Of a stretch of DNA of 64,000 nucleotides, positions 52,990-62,047 are shown piece after piece. Numbering within the stretch: the first letter of the stretch is position 1; the number at the start of each line of letters is the position of its first letter. The position numbers and the translations under genes are program-made. The notes under the pieces are model-generated. The model saw nothing but the letters and a program-made list of their open reading frames with translations. It did not search any database and was not told the DNA's origin. The DNA comes from Enterobacter sp. SA187. Its GTDB lineage: Bacteria > Pseudomonadota > Gammaproteobacteria > Enterobacterales > Enterobacteriaceae. The stretch covers positions 248,001-312,000 of the forward strand of contig NZ_CP019113.1 of NCBI RefSeq assembly GCF_001888805.2. The letters run 5' to 3'.

Positions 52990-55180
52990 GATCATGCTGT
53001 TGCTGGTCGCCCTCGTCCCGCTGGCCCGGGCGACCACGGTGCCTGTGACCTGGTCCCTCGCCGGACAGTGGCAGGTGCATGACGCCAATGACAGCGCTTT
53101 TGATGGCACCACCGCCTCCACCGCGGGCTGGCGGGCGCTAAAGGTTCCGGCTAACTGGTACAGCGCCGGGTACGATCATCAGGGGGCGCTGATGTACCGC
53201 CATGCCTTCACCCTGCCCGCGCAGCCTGCGGATACCATGGCCACGCTGGTGTTTGACGGCGTCGATTACTTTGCGGATGTGACGCTCAATGGTCAGGCGC
53301 TGACCCGTCATGAAGGCTATTTCCAGCGCTTCGCGGTGGATGTCACTAAATCACTGCGTCGTCATAATAAGCTGGCGGTAAAAGTGGATAGCCCGTTCGA
53401 AGATCCGAAGAAAATCTGGCCGCTGCATAAAGCCTTGATGAAGGGCGTGCTTAATCAGCACGATAGTCGGCCAGGCGGCGCCTGGTCGCCGGAGGGGCAG
53501 GATGCCAACTCAGGGGGTATCTGGGCACCGGTGAGACTGCATCTCAGCAGGGGCGCAACTATTGATGAAATCATCCTGCGCCCGGACTGGCGTCAGGGGC
53601 TGGACAATCCCGCGTTGCAGGCGACGATCCGCTACCGTGCCCTTGAAGGCGGCAGCGCCACACTGCGCCTGAACGCGGCTCCTGCTAATTTTAACGGCCA
53701 GCGCTTTCAGCAGGAATTTCCTGTCACCCTGGAGAAAACGGACGGCAGCGCCCGTACGCTGAAGGTAGATCTGCCGATGAAGGCCGCAAAGCTCTGGTGG
53801 CCGAAAGGATCCGGCAAACCGCATTTATATCGGGTACGCGCCTCGCTGACGGATAGCCAGGGGCTCATGGATACCACCGTCACGCGCACCGGCCTGCGCA
53901 AAGTGGAAGAACAGCCGGAGAATAAAGGCTGGCTTATCAATGGTAAACGGTTGTTTATCAAGGGAACTAACTATATTGGCTCGCCGTGGCTCAGCACCAT
54001 GACGCGGGAAAAATACCGCCGGGATTTCCGGCTGGTGGAGGAGATGAACGCCAACGCCATCCGCGTTCACGGTCATGTGGCGGGCCGCGGGCTGTATGAG
54101 GTGGCGGACGAGATGGGGCTGATGATCTGGCAGGATGTGCCGCTGCAATGGGGCTACGATGACAGTGCCGCCTTCGCCGACAACGCGGTACGCCAGACCC
54201 GGGAAATGGTGGAGCAGTTCGGCAACTCGCCTGCCATTATCGTCTGGGGCGGCCATAACGAACCGCCGTGGAACTCGCCGTGGATGGAAAAACGCTTCCC
54301 CGACTGGCATAAGGATTTAAACCGCGCCCTGACGGACAAAGTGGCGGATGCGCTGGCGACCGATAACTCGCGCATCGTGCACCGCTTTTCTGCGGTGGAG
54401 GAGCATTACTGGGCCGGATGGTATTTCGGCACCATCCGCGATCTGCTTGGCCCGGCCAAAACCGCCATTATTACTGAATTCGGCGCGCAGGCGCTGCCGC
54501 GGCTGTCGACCCTGAAGACCATTATTCCGCCAGAAGTGCGCTGGCCGAAAACCACCGCCGCCGACGATCCTGGCTGGACGCGCTGGAAATACCACAACTT
54601 CCAGCCTTTCCAGACCTTTAAGTTCGCCAAAATCCCGCGCGGCGATAATTTGCAGCAGATGATCGCCAATACGCAGGCCTATCAGGCGGAACTGGTCGCC
54701 ACGGCGGCAGAAAGCTATCGCCGACAGCGTTACCAGCCGGTAACCGCGCTGTTCCATTTTATGTTTGTCGAGACCTGGCCTTCCATCAACTGGGGCGTGG
54801 TGGACTATCTGCGCAAACCGAAAGCAGGCTATTACGCGCTGCAAAAAGCCTATCAGCCGCTGCTGCCGTCCATTGAACCTGTCACCGCCCGGTGGCAGCC
54901 CGGCCAGCCCGCCACCGTGCGGCTGTGGGCGATCAACGATACCTGGTCTGCCTGCGATCAGTGCCAGCTGAAATGGCAGGTGAAGCAGGATCGGCGCGTG
55001 CTGGATAAGGGTGAAACCACCCTGACTATTCCTGCTGATTCCGGACAAAAAGTGCAGGAGGTGACGGTAACGCCTGCGGATAAACAGGACGTGGAGATCA
55101 ATTACTGGATCGAAGACAGGCACGGGAAAAAGGTCGGAGAGAATCAGTTGAGGGTGCAGCCTGGGGTGATGAAAGAATAA
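52979..55180 (+). CDS. Secreted GH2-family glycosidase (beta-mannosidase-like)
   Basis: A 733-residue protein with a signal peptide (MVRKIMLLLVALVPLARAT), a GH2 sugar-binding beta domain (about 25-190; VFDGVDYFADVTLNGQAL), an Ig-like domain (about 195-305) and a TIM barrel (about 310-620) with acid/base Glu428 in WGGHNEPP and nucleophile Glu500 in IITEFGAQA, followed by a C-terminal beta domain. Both catalytic residues are present, so it should be active. The sugar specificity is not readable; in context it probably trims or degrades the glycan of this locus. AGGAGG precedes the ATG, within the kinase gene (11-bp overlap). It ends 3 bp from the glyU tRNA. Confidence 0.85.
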   Translation: MVRKIMLLLVALVPLARATTVPVTWSLAGQWQVHDANDSAFDGTTASTAGWRALKVPANWYSAGYDHQGALMYRHAFTLPAQPADTMATLVFDGVDYFADVTLNGQALTRHEGYFQRFAVDVTKSLRRHNKLAVKVDSPFEDPKKIWPLHKALMKGVLNQHDSRPGGAWSPEGQDANSGGIWAPVRLHLSRGATIDEIILRPDWRQGLDNPALQATIRYRALEGGSATLRLNAAPANFNGQRFQQEFPVTLEKTDGSARTLKVDLPMKAAKLWWPKGSGKPHLYRVRASLTDSQGLMDTTVTRTGLRKVEEQPENKGWLINGKRLFIKGTNYIGSPWLSTMTREKYRRDFRLVEEMNANAIRVHGHVAGRGLYEVADEMGLMIWQDVPLQWGYDDSAAFADNAVRQTREMVEQFGNSPAIIVWGGHNEPPWNSPWMEKRFPDWHKDLNRALTDKVADALATDNSRIVHRFSAVEEHYWAGWYFGTIRDLLGPAKTAIITEFGAQALPRLSTLKTIIPPEVRWPKTTAADDPGWTRWKYHNFQPFQTFKFAKIPRGDNLQQMIANTQAYQAELVATAAESYRRQRYQPVTALFHFMFVETWPSINWGVVDYLRKPKAGYYALQKAYQPLLPSIEPVTARWQPGQPATVRLWAINDTWSACDQCQLKWQVKQDRRVLDKGETTLTIPADSGQKVQEVTVTPADKQDVEINYWIEDRHGKKVGENQLRVQPGVMKE

Positions 55181-55183
55181 ATC

Positions 55184-55257
55184 TGGAGCGGGCGAAGGGA
55201 ATCGAACCCTCGTATAGAGCTTGGGAAGCTCTCGTTCTACCATTGAACTACGCCCGC
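55184..55257 (-). tRNA. glyU: tRNA-Gly (anticodon CCC), glyU
   Basis: A 74-base cloverleaf on the minus strand starting GCGGGCG and ending CGCCCGCTCCA, with encoded CCA. The anticodon stem AGAGC/GCTCT encloses TTCCCAA, giving anticodon CCC. The T arm is GAGGGTTCGATTCCCTT. It matches E. coli glyU, which marks one edge of the ETT2 island there. Confidence 0.97.
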
Positions 55258-55337
55258 TTTGAGGTGCGTAGGGCATTATAAACCTTACGCACCGTCTGGC
55301 AAGCCGCATGGCGGCTAACCGGCGATATATTAATCGC

Positions 55338-56045
55338 TTAGCATTTAGGCGGACTGCCCTGCGGCGGCAGATAACGCGCCGGATCGATTGCCGTGGCGCG
55401 ATAACGCAGCTGGAAGTGCAATCGCACCGAGTCGGCGTCGGTGCTGCCCATAGTGGCAATCTTCTGACCGATCTTCACGCTCTGGCCGTTATTCACCAGC
55501 AGCGAATCATTATGGGCATAGGCCGTAATATAGTCTTCGCTGTGCTTGATCATAATCAGATTGCCGTAACCGCGCAGCTGGTTGCCGACGTACACCACTT
55601 TACCGGCACCGGCGGCGTACACCGGCTGTCCGCGCGTACCGGCAATATCCAGCCCCTTGTTACCGCCATCGGCGGAGGAGTACGGCAGGATAATTTTACC
55701 GTTCGTCGGCCAGCGCCAGCAGCGTTGACCCACCGGCGGCCAGGAGGCTAAGGGCACGGAAGCTGACGGTCTGGCGGACGCGGTTTTGCCGCCCTTACCC
55801 GAGCCGCCGGATTTGCCGCCGCTGTTAACCCGCAGACGCTGGCCGATTTCAATAGTGTAAGGCGGGGAAATCCCGTTCAGGCGCGCCAGCTCTTTGACGC
55901 TGGTGCCGGTCATGCGCGAAATTTTAGATAAGGTGTCGCCACGCTTAACGGTGTAAGTCTCGCCGTCGGCGGCGTTTTTCGATGAGCATGCCGCCAGCAA
56001 CAGGCTGAACGCCAGGCAGATAAGAAGTCGACACGGATTTTTCAT
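55338..56045 (-). CDS. actS: ActS (YgeR), LysM/LytM amidase-activator lipoprotein
   Basis: A 235-residue lipoprotein: lipobox LAAC, LysM domain (about 30-73; YTVKRGDTLSKISRMTGTSVKELARLNGI), a Gly/Lys/Ser-rich linker and a LytM domain (about 105-235). The LytM zinc residues are replaced (KGLDIAG, RLHFQLRY), as in YgeR/EnvC/NlpD, which activate amidases rather than cut peptidoglycan. ATG at 56045 follows AGGA and begins the lipoprotein signal; the 43 codons before it are rejected. It lies next to glyU, as in E. coli. Confidence 0.93.
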   Translation of the reverse strand: MKNPCRLLICLAFSLLLAACSSKNAADGETYTVKRGDTLSKISRMTGTSVKELARLNGISPPYTIEIGQRLRVNSGGKSGGSGKGGKTASARPSASVPLASWPPVGQRCWRWPTNGKIILPYSSADGGNKGLDIAGTRGQPVYAAGAGKVVYVGNQLRGYGNLIMIKHSEDYITAYAHNDSLLVNNGQSVKIGQKIATMGSTDADSVRLHFQLRYRATAIDPARYLPPQGSPPKC

Positions 56046-56265
56046 CAGGCGTCCTGCAATCAAAACACTTCCCCGGAACAAATGAGCATGACTGCATATC
56101 ATAGCAGCCACAGCCGCGATGCAAAATGCATTAGCGTCTATTACCCAGTTCACTGAATAAATGTCGCTGGTCATGCCAGATTAAGCGCGCCAGAGCAAAA
56201 CGTTTTATTGACCCTCACGTATAATAGAGCCGTTATTCTGGCTGGATTGAGAGTGGATAAAGATT

Positions 56266-56811
56266 ATGTTGCAGGAACATGTGATTTTACTGGATGAGCA
56301 GGGCATGGCGGCCGGGACGCAGGAAAAATATGCCGCCCACCATGCCGATACGCCCCTGCATCTCGCCTTCTCCAGTTGGCTGTTCAATGCACGCGGCGAG
56401 TGCCTGCTTACCCGCCGCTCCCTGCACAAAAAAGCCTGGCCGGGCGTATGGACCAACTCCGTATGCGGGCATCCGCAAAGCGGGGAAGATTTTACCGCCG
56501 CGGTGATCCGTCGCTGTCAGTTTGAAGTCGGCGCGACCGTCGCCGCCATTGCGCCGGTGTATCCGGAATTCCGCTACTGCGAAACCGATCCTTCAGGCAT
56601 TGTCGAAAATGAAATTTGCCCGGTGTTTGCCGCGCGCGTTACCACGCCGCTGGCGGTGAATGCCGATGAAGTGATGGATCATCAGTGGGTAACACTGGAA
56701 GCGCTGTTCTGCGCCGTGGATGCCACACCCTGGGCGTTCAGCCCGTGGATGGTGCAGCAGGTCGCCCGGCCCGAGGTGCGGGAACGGCTGCGCGTTTTCG
56801 CCGCCGCATAA
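56266..56811 (+). CDS. idi: Isopentenyl-diphosphate delta-isomerase Idi (type I)
   Basis: A 181-residue Nudix-fold isomerase that interconverts isopentenyl and dimethylallyl diphosphate. Active-site Cys in TNSVCGHPQ (about 67) and Glu in SGIVENEICPVFAA (about 113-115) are present, with metal His residues (EHVIL..., YAAHHAD). Near-identical layout to E. coli Idi. Convergent with lysS. Confidence 0.95.
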   Translation: MLQEHVILLDEQGMAAGTQEKYAAHHADTPLHLAFSSWLFNARGECLLTRRSLHKKAWPGVWTNSVCGHPQSGEDFTAAVIRRCQFEVGATVAAIAPVYPEFRYCETDPSGIVENEICPVFAARVTTPLAVNADEVMDHQWVTLEALFCAVDATPWAFSPWMVQQVARPEVRERLRVFAAA

Positions 56812-56840
56812 AAAAAGCCCCGGCATCGCTGCCAGGGCTT
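56811..56840 (-). terminator. Terminator of prfB-lysS
   Basis: On the minus strand AAGCCCTGGCA and TGCCGGGGCTT pair (one mismatch) across GCGA, followed by a T run that overlaps the idi stop region. It lies 17 bp after the lysS stop. Confidence 0.85.
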
Positions 56841-56857
56841 GTTCGCGTTGCGCGTGA

Positions 56858-58375
56858 TTATTTAACCGGACGCATAGCCGGGAAGAGGATCACGTCGCGG
56901 ATGGTATGACGGTTGGTGAACAGCATCACCATACGGTCGATACCAATGCCCAGACCCGCAGTCGGCGGCAGACCGTGCTCCAGCGCGGTGACGTAGTCTT
57001 CGTCGAAGAACATGGCTTCGTCGTCGCCCGCCGCTTTCGCGTCAACCTGATCCTGGAAGCGTTTAGCCTGATCCTGCGCATCGTTCAGCTCGCTAAAGCC
57101 GTTACCGATTTCACGTCCGCCGATGAAGAACTCAAAGCGGTCGGTGATCTCCGGGTTTTCATCGTTACGACGCGCCAGCGGAGACACTTCTGCCGGGTAT
57201 TCAGTAATGAAGGTCGGCTGGATCAGATGCGCTTCGGCGGTCTCTTCGAAGATCTCGGTCACGATGCGGCCCAGACCCCAGCTCTTCTCAACTTTGATGC
57301 CCAGGCTTTCGGCGATGGCTTTCGCGCTGTCGAAGTTATCCAGATCTGCCAGATCCGTTTCCGGACGGTATTTCTTGATCGCTTCGCGCATGGTCAGTTT
57401 TTCGAACGGTTTACCGAAGTCAAAGACCTGGTCGTCGTACGGCACTTTGGTGCTGCCCAGAATATCCTGCGCCAGGGTGCGGAACAGGGACTCGGTCAGC
57501 TCGATCAGATCTTTGTAATCCGCATACGCCATATAGAGTTCCATCATGGTGAACTCTGGATTGTGACGTACGGAGATGCCTTCGTTACGGAAGTTACGGT
57601 TGATTTCAAACACGCGATCGAAGCCGCCGACCACCAGACGCTTGAGGTACAGTTCCGGCGCGATACGCAGGTACATGTCCAGATCCAGCGCATTGTGATG
57701 GGTCACAAACGGACGCGCAGACGCGCCGCCAGGGATGACCTGCATCATCGGGGTTTCCACTTCCATAAAGTCGCGGCTTACCATGAACTGGCGAATACCG
57801 GCCATGATCTGCGAGCGAATTTTAAAGGTGTTGCGGGATTCTTCGTTAGCGATGAGATCCAGGTAGCGCTGACGATAGCGCGCTTCCTGGTCCTGCAGGC
57901 CGTGGAATTTGTCCGGCAGCGGGCGCAGGGCTTTGGTCAGCAGACGCAGCTCGGTGCAGTGAATGGACAGCTCGCCGGTTTTTGTCCTGAACAGCTTGCC
58001 GCGCGCGCCGAGGATGTCACCGAGATCCCACTTTTTGAACTGCTCGTTATAGACGCCTTCAGCCAGATCGTCACGGGAGACGTACAGCTGGATGCGACCG
58101 CCAACGTCCTGCAGGGTGACGAACGAGGCTTTACCCATTACGCGGCGGGTCATCATACGGCCAGCCACGGCGACTTCGATACCGAGCGATTCCAGCTCTT
58201 CGTTATCTTTGTCGTCGTAGGCGGCATGCAGCTGGTCAGAGGTATGATCGCGACGGAAATCGTTCGGGAACGCAACACCCTGCTCACGCAGTTGTGCCAG
58301 CTTTTCGCGGCGAGCTTTCAGTTCATTGTTCAGATCAACTACGGTTTCAGCGCCCTGTGCTTGTTGTTCAGACAT
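56858..58375 (-). CDS. lysS: Lysyl-tRNA synthetase LysS (class II)
   Basis: A 505-residue class IIb synthetase: N-terminal OB-fold tRNA-binding domain (about 65-150) and a catalytic domain with motif 1 (SQIMAGIRQFMVSRDFMEVETPMMQ), motif 2 (FEINRNFRNEGISVRHNPEFTMMELY) and motif 3 (GLPPTAGLGIGIDRMVML). Follows prfB by 9 bp, as in E. coli. Confidence 0.97.
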   Translation of the reverse strand: MSEQQAQGAETVVDLNNELKARREKLAQLREQGVAFPNDFRRDHTSDQLHAAYDDKDNEELESLGIEVAVAGRMMTRRVMGKASFVTLQDVGGRIQLYVSRDDLAEGVYNEQFKKWDLGDILGARGKLFRTKTGELSIHCTELRLLTKALRPLPDKFHGLQDQEARYRQRYLDLIANEESRNTFKIRSQIMAGIRQFMVSRDFMEVETPMMQVIPGGASARPFVTHHNALDLDMYLRIAPELYLKRLVVGGFDRVFEINRNFRNEGISVRHNPEFTMMELYMAYADYKDLIELTESLFRTLAQDILGSTKVPYDDQVFDFGKPFEKLTMREAIKKYRPETDLADLDNFDSAKAIAESLGIKVEKSWGLGRIVTEIFEETAEAHLIQPTFITEYPAEVSPLARRNDENPEITDRFEFFIGGREIGNGFSELNDAQDQAKRFQDQVDAKAAGDDEAMFFDEDYVTALEHGLPPTAGLGIGIDRMVMLFTNRHTIRDVILFPAMRPVK

Positions 58376-58384
58376 GTTGGTTCC

Positions 58385-59483
58385 TCATAGCCCTGCTTTC
58401 AAACTTGCTTCAATAAATTGGTCCAGACTGCCATCCAGCACCGCCTGCGTGTTACGGGTTTCAACACCGGTACGCAGGTCTTTGATGCGGGAGTCGTCCA
58501 GCACATAAGAACGGATCTGGCTGCCCCAGCCGATGTCGGACTTGTTGTCTTCCATCGCCTGTTTCTCAGCGTTTTTCTTCTGCATTTCCAGTTCATAAAG
58601 CTTCGCTTTCATCTGCTTCATGGCCTGGTCTTTGTTCTTATGCTGAGAGCGGTCGTTCTGGCACTGCGTGACGGTATTGGTCGGGATGTGCGTAATACGC
58701 ACCGCCGATTCCGTACGGTTAACGTGCTGACCGCCCGCACCGGAGGCACGGTAAACGTCGATACGCAGGTCCGCCGGGTTGATTTCAATATCAATATCGT
58801 CATCCACTTCCGGGTAAACGAACGCGGAGCTGAACGACGTATGGCGACGGCCGCCGGAGTCGAACGGGCTCTTACGCACCAGGCGGTGAACGCCGGTTTC
58901 GGTACGCAGCCAGCCGTAAGCGTAATCGCCGGAAATCTTGATGGTCACGGATTTAAGACCCGCCACTTCACCTTCGGATTCTTCGATAATTTCGGTTTTG
59001 AAGCCGCGGGCTTCGGCCCAGCGCAGATACATACGGGTCAGCATGCTCGCCCAGTCCTGGGCTTCTGTGCCGCCGGAACCGGCCTGGATATCCAGGTAGC
59101 AGTCGGCGCTGTCGTATTCACCGGAGAACATACGGCGGAATTCAAGCTGCGCCAGCTTCTCTTCCAGCCCGTCCAGCTCAGCCACGGCTTCGTTAAAGGT
59201 TTCTTCGTCGTCGGCTTCCACGGCCAGCTCAAGCAGGCCAGCGACGTCTTCCAGACCCTGGCGCATTTGATCCAGGGTTTCAACGATGGCTTCGAGGGAG
59301 GAACGCTCTTTACCCAGCGCCTGTGCGCGTTCAGGTTCGTTCCAGACGTCCGACTGTTCCAGCTCGGCGTTTACTTCTTCCAGACGCTCTTTCTTGGCAT
59401 CGTAGTCAAAGATACCCCCTAAGAACGTCCGAGCGCTCCGTGAGGTCCTGAATGCGGTTTTTTACCGGATTGATTTCAAACAT
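58385..59483 (-). CDS. prfB: Peptide chain release factor 2 with programmed +1 frameshift
   Basis: RF2, 365 residues when the frameshift is used. Translation starts at ATG 59483 (MFEINPVKNRIQDLTERSD...) and reaches an in-frame TGA at 59408-59406 as codon 26. The signal is intact: an internal AGGGGG Shine-Dalgarno-like run three bases before CTT TGA C. The ribosome slips +1 on CTT and reads GAC (59407-59405) onward to the TGA at 58385. The GGQ motif lies in YRASGAGGQHVNRTESAVR and the stop-codon-recognising SPF in VRKSPFDSGG. The frame must be annotated as 59483-59409 joined to 59407-58385. This autoregulates RF2 level. Confidence 0.97.
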
Positions 59484-59524
59484 GGTCTGTTTTCTTTTAT
59501 TGGACTTGTCAAAATGCGGTTATA

Positions 59525-59553
59525 AGGGCGGAATTCTACCGGAATTACGCCCT
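59525..59553. other. Inverted repeat after recJ
   Basis: AGGGCG..AATTC and GAATT..CGCCCT can form a stem with short bulges between recJ and prfB. On the minus strand it is followed by TATAACC rather than a T run, so a terminator role is doubtful. Confidence 0.35.
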
Positions 59554-59574
59554 GTTTTATAGCGAATACTGGCG

Positions 59575-61308
59575 CTAAATTGGCCAGATGTCGTCGATAA
59601 TCAGCTGAACGCTGCGATTGCCGCGAAACTCATTTACATCCAGTTTATAGGCGAGGCTCACTTCCCGCACGCCGTTATCCGGCCAGATGCTGGTGTCGAC
59701 GTTAAAGGCGATGCCGTCCAGCAGCGGGCCGCCGCCGACCGGCTCCACCATCACTTTCAGATGGCGTTCGCCAACGATGCGCTGCTGCAGCAGGCGAAAA
59801 CGTCCATCGAACAGCGGTTCCGGGAACATCTGTCCCCAGGGCCCGGCATCACGCAGCATTTCGGCGACGCCAAGCGTCATCTCCTGCGCGTCCAGCGGGC
59901 CGTCGGAAACGATTTCCCCCTGTAACAGCGCCGGATCCAGCCATTCGGTCACCAGCGCGCCAAAGCGCTGCTGGAACTCGTCGAAGCGCGCCACTTCCAG
60001 CGACAGCCCGGCCGCCATCGCGTGGCCGCCGAATTTGAGCATCATGCCCGGATAGAGCGTATCAAGCCGCTCCAGCGCATCGCGCATATGCAGCCCCTGG
60101 ATAGAGCGACCCGAACCTTTCAGCAGGCCCTCACCCGCAGGGGCAAAGGCGATCACCGGGCGGTTAAAGCGCTCTTTCAGGCGGGAGGCGAGAATCCCCA
60201 CCACGCCCTGATGCCATTCGGGGTGATACATTGCCAGCCCGCCGGGAAGGGCTTCGCTGCTGCGCTCCAGCTTTTCGCACAGCGCCAGCGCTTCCGCCTG
60301 CATCCCCTGTTCAATCTCTTTGCGCGTCTGGTTTAACGCATCCAGTTCGCTGGCCAGCACGCGGGCTTCGCCAACGTTATCGCACAGCAGCAATGCCACG
60401 CCGACCGACATGTCATCCAGTCGTCCGGCGGCGTTCAGGCGCGGACCGAGAGCAAAGCCCAGATCGCTGGCTGCAAGTTTTTGCGCGTCACGATTCGCGA
60501 CTTCCAGCAGGGCTTTGATGCCAGGACGGCACCTGCCCGCGCGGATCCGGCTTAAGCCCTGCCAGGTAAGAATACGGTTGTTGGTATCCAGGGGCACCAC
60601 GTCGGCTACCGTACCCAGCGCCACCAGATCCAGCAGCTCGGCCAGATTGGGGATCGCTATCCCCTGCGCCTCAAACCAGCCCTGATCGCGCAGATGGGTG
60701 CGCAGCGCCAGCATCAGGTAAAAGGCCACTCCGACGCCCGCCAGCGATTTCGACGGGAAGGCGCAGTCGCGCAGATTCGGGTTAACGATGGCTTCTGCAT
60801 CTGGCAGCGTCTCGCCGGGCAGATGGTGATCGGTCACCAGCACTGGAATACCCAGTTCATGGGCGCGCTCCACGCCCGCATGGGACGAGATGCCGTTATC
60901 CACGGTGAGGATCAGCTGCGCGCCACGGGCATGGGCCTGGTCGACCACTTCCGGGCTTAAACCATAACCGTCATCAAAGCGGTTCGGCACCAGATAGGCG
61001 ACGTTCGGACAGCCCATCGACCGCATCGCCAGTACGCTCAGCGCGGTGCTGGTAGCGCCATCGGCATCAAAATCGCCGACCACCATAATGCGCAGCCCCT
61101 GCTTAAACGCCTGATACAGATGCTCCGCTGCCTTCTCCACGCCGCTCAGTTGCTGCCAGGGCAGCATCCCTTTTACGCCGCGCTCCAGCTCCGCAGGCGA
61201 TACCACGCCACGGCTGGCATACAGACGGCGTAACAGGGGCGGCAGGTTATCCGGCAGATTTGCCGCTGGATCCGGCTCGCGGCGGCGAAGTTGTCTCTGA
61301 AGTTTCAC
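59575..61308 (-). CDS. recJ: Single-strand DNA 5'-3' exonuclease RecJ
   Basis: A 577-residue DHH-family exonuclease: VVGDFDADGATSTAL (motif I, about 77), TVDNGISSHAG and VTDHHLPGE (DHH, about 160), then DHHA1 with GGHAMAAGLSL (about 426-436). Acts in RecF recombination, mismatch and base-excision repair. It starts 5 bp after dsbC, in the xerD-dsbC-recJ operon found in E. coli. Confidence 0.97.
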   Translation of the reverse strand: MKLQRQLRRREPDPAANLPDNLPPLLRRLYASRGVVSPAELERGVKGMLPWQQLSGVEKAAEHLYQAFKQGLRIMVVGDFDADGATSTALSVLAMRSMGCPNVAYLVPNRFDDGYGLSPEVVDQAHARGAQLILTVDNGISSHAGVERAHELGIPVLVTDHHLPGETLPDAEAIVNPNLRDCAFPSKSLAGVGVAFYLMLALRTHLRDQGWFEAQGIAIPNLAELLDLVALGTVADVVPLDTNNRILTWQGLSRIRAGRCRPGIKALLEVANRDAQKLAASDLGFALGPRLNAAGRLDDMSVGVALLLCDNVGEARVLASELDALNQTRKEIEQGMQAEALALCEKLERSSEALPGGLAMYHPEWHQGVVGILASRLKERFNRPVIAFAPAGEGLLKGSGRSIQGLHMRDALERLDTLYPGMMLKFGGHAMAAGLSLEVARFDEFQQRFGALVTEWLDPALLQGEIVSDGPLDAQEMTLGVAEMLRDAGPWGQMFPEPLFDGRFRLLQQRIVGERHLKVMVEPVGGGPLLDGIAFNVDTSIWPDNGVREVSLAYKLDVNEFRGNRSVQLIIDDIWPI

Positions 61309-61313
61309 GAAAA

Positions 61314-62024
61314 TTATTTACCGCCGGTCTGTTTTTTATGCTCGTCCAGGAAGGTTTTCATCTCCTGAGGGGCCTGATAGCCCGGCACGACATAGCCATT
61401 GCTCAGCACAATCGCCGGCGTGCCGCTCACGCCAAACTGCACGCCAAGGGCATACTGGTCGGCAATGTCGACATCACAGCTTGCGGCCTTCACACCTTTG
61501 CCCGCCATCGCATCGTCAAAGGCTTTGTTGCGATCTTTGGCGCACCAGATGGCCTTCATATTGTCTGCCGCTTCGCTCTGCATACCCTGACGCGGGAACG
61601 CCAGATAACGCACGGTAATGCCCAGCGCGTTGTAATCCGCCATCTGCTCGTGCAGCTTATGGCAGTAGCCGCAGGTGATGTCGGTGAATACGGTAATGAC
61701 GTGTTTTTCGTTCGCCGCTTTATACACGATCATCTCTTTTTCCAGCGCGTTGAGATGCGTCATCAGCATGCTGTTGGTGGTGTTGATCGGCTGCGGACCG
61801 CTCACGTCATACAGCGGCCCCTGGATCATATGTTTGCCGTCTTCAGTGACGTACAGCACGCCGCTGTTAGTCAGCACGGTTTTCATACCGCTGATGGGTG
61901 ATGGCTGAATTTCCGTGCTCTGCACGCCCAGCTTCGCCAGCGTCTGCTTAATGGCCGCATCGTCGGCCTGAACTGCGGTACTGAACGCCGCCAGCAGGGT
62001 GAACATCATCAAACTTTTTTTCAT
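61314..62024 (-). CDS. dsbC: Thiol:disulfide isomerase DsbC
   Basis: A 236-residue periplasmic protein: signal peptide (MKKSLMMFTLLAAFSTAVQA), N-terminal dimerisation domain and thioredoxin domain with the active site TDITCGYCHKLHEQ (CGYC near 118-121) and a second, structural Cys pair (WCAKD, AASCDVD). Rearranges wrong disulfides. Between xerD and recJ, as in E. coli. Confidence 0.97.
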   Translation of the reverse strand: MKKSLMMFTLLAAFSTAVQADDAAIKQTLAKLGVQSTEIQPSPISGMKTVLTNSGVLYVTEDGKHMIQGPLYDVSGPQPINTTNSMLMTHLNALEKEMIVYKAANEKHVITVFTDITCGYCHKLHEQMADYNALGITVRYLAFPRQGMQSEAADNMKAIWCAKDRNKAFDDAMAGKGVKAASCDVDIADQYALGVQFGVSGTPAIVLSNGYVVPGYQAPQEMKTFLDEHKKQTGGK

Positions 62025-62047
62025 TTCACATCCTTAATAAATCAGCA

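Noticed and set aside
43821..55180. A standard bacterial cellulose (bcs) operon
   Set aside because: There is no BcsB, BcsC, BcsZ, BcsQ or PilZ domain, and the QxxRW motif is changed; DUF3131 and OpgC-like genes do not belong to bcs.
10276..55183. ETT2 type III secretion remnants or a prophage
   Set aside because: No type III secretion, phage structural or integrase gene was recognised; XerD at 62 kb is the housekeeping recombinase in its usual operon.
56906..58390. A 494-codon open frame on the plus strand opposite lysS
   Set aside because: It mirrors lysS, a perfectly conserved gene, has no ribosome site and no recognisable protein pattern. Long antisense frames are common opposite GC-rich coding sequence. 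The same holds for long frames opposite recJ, urtB, prfB and the urea carboxylase gene.
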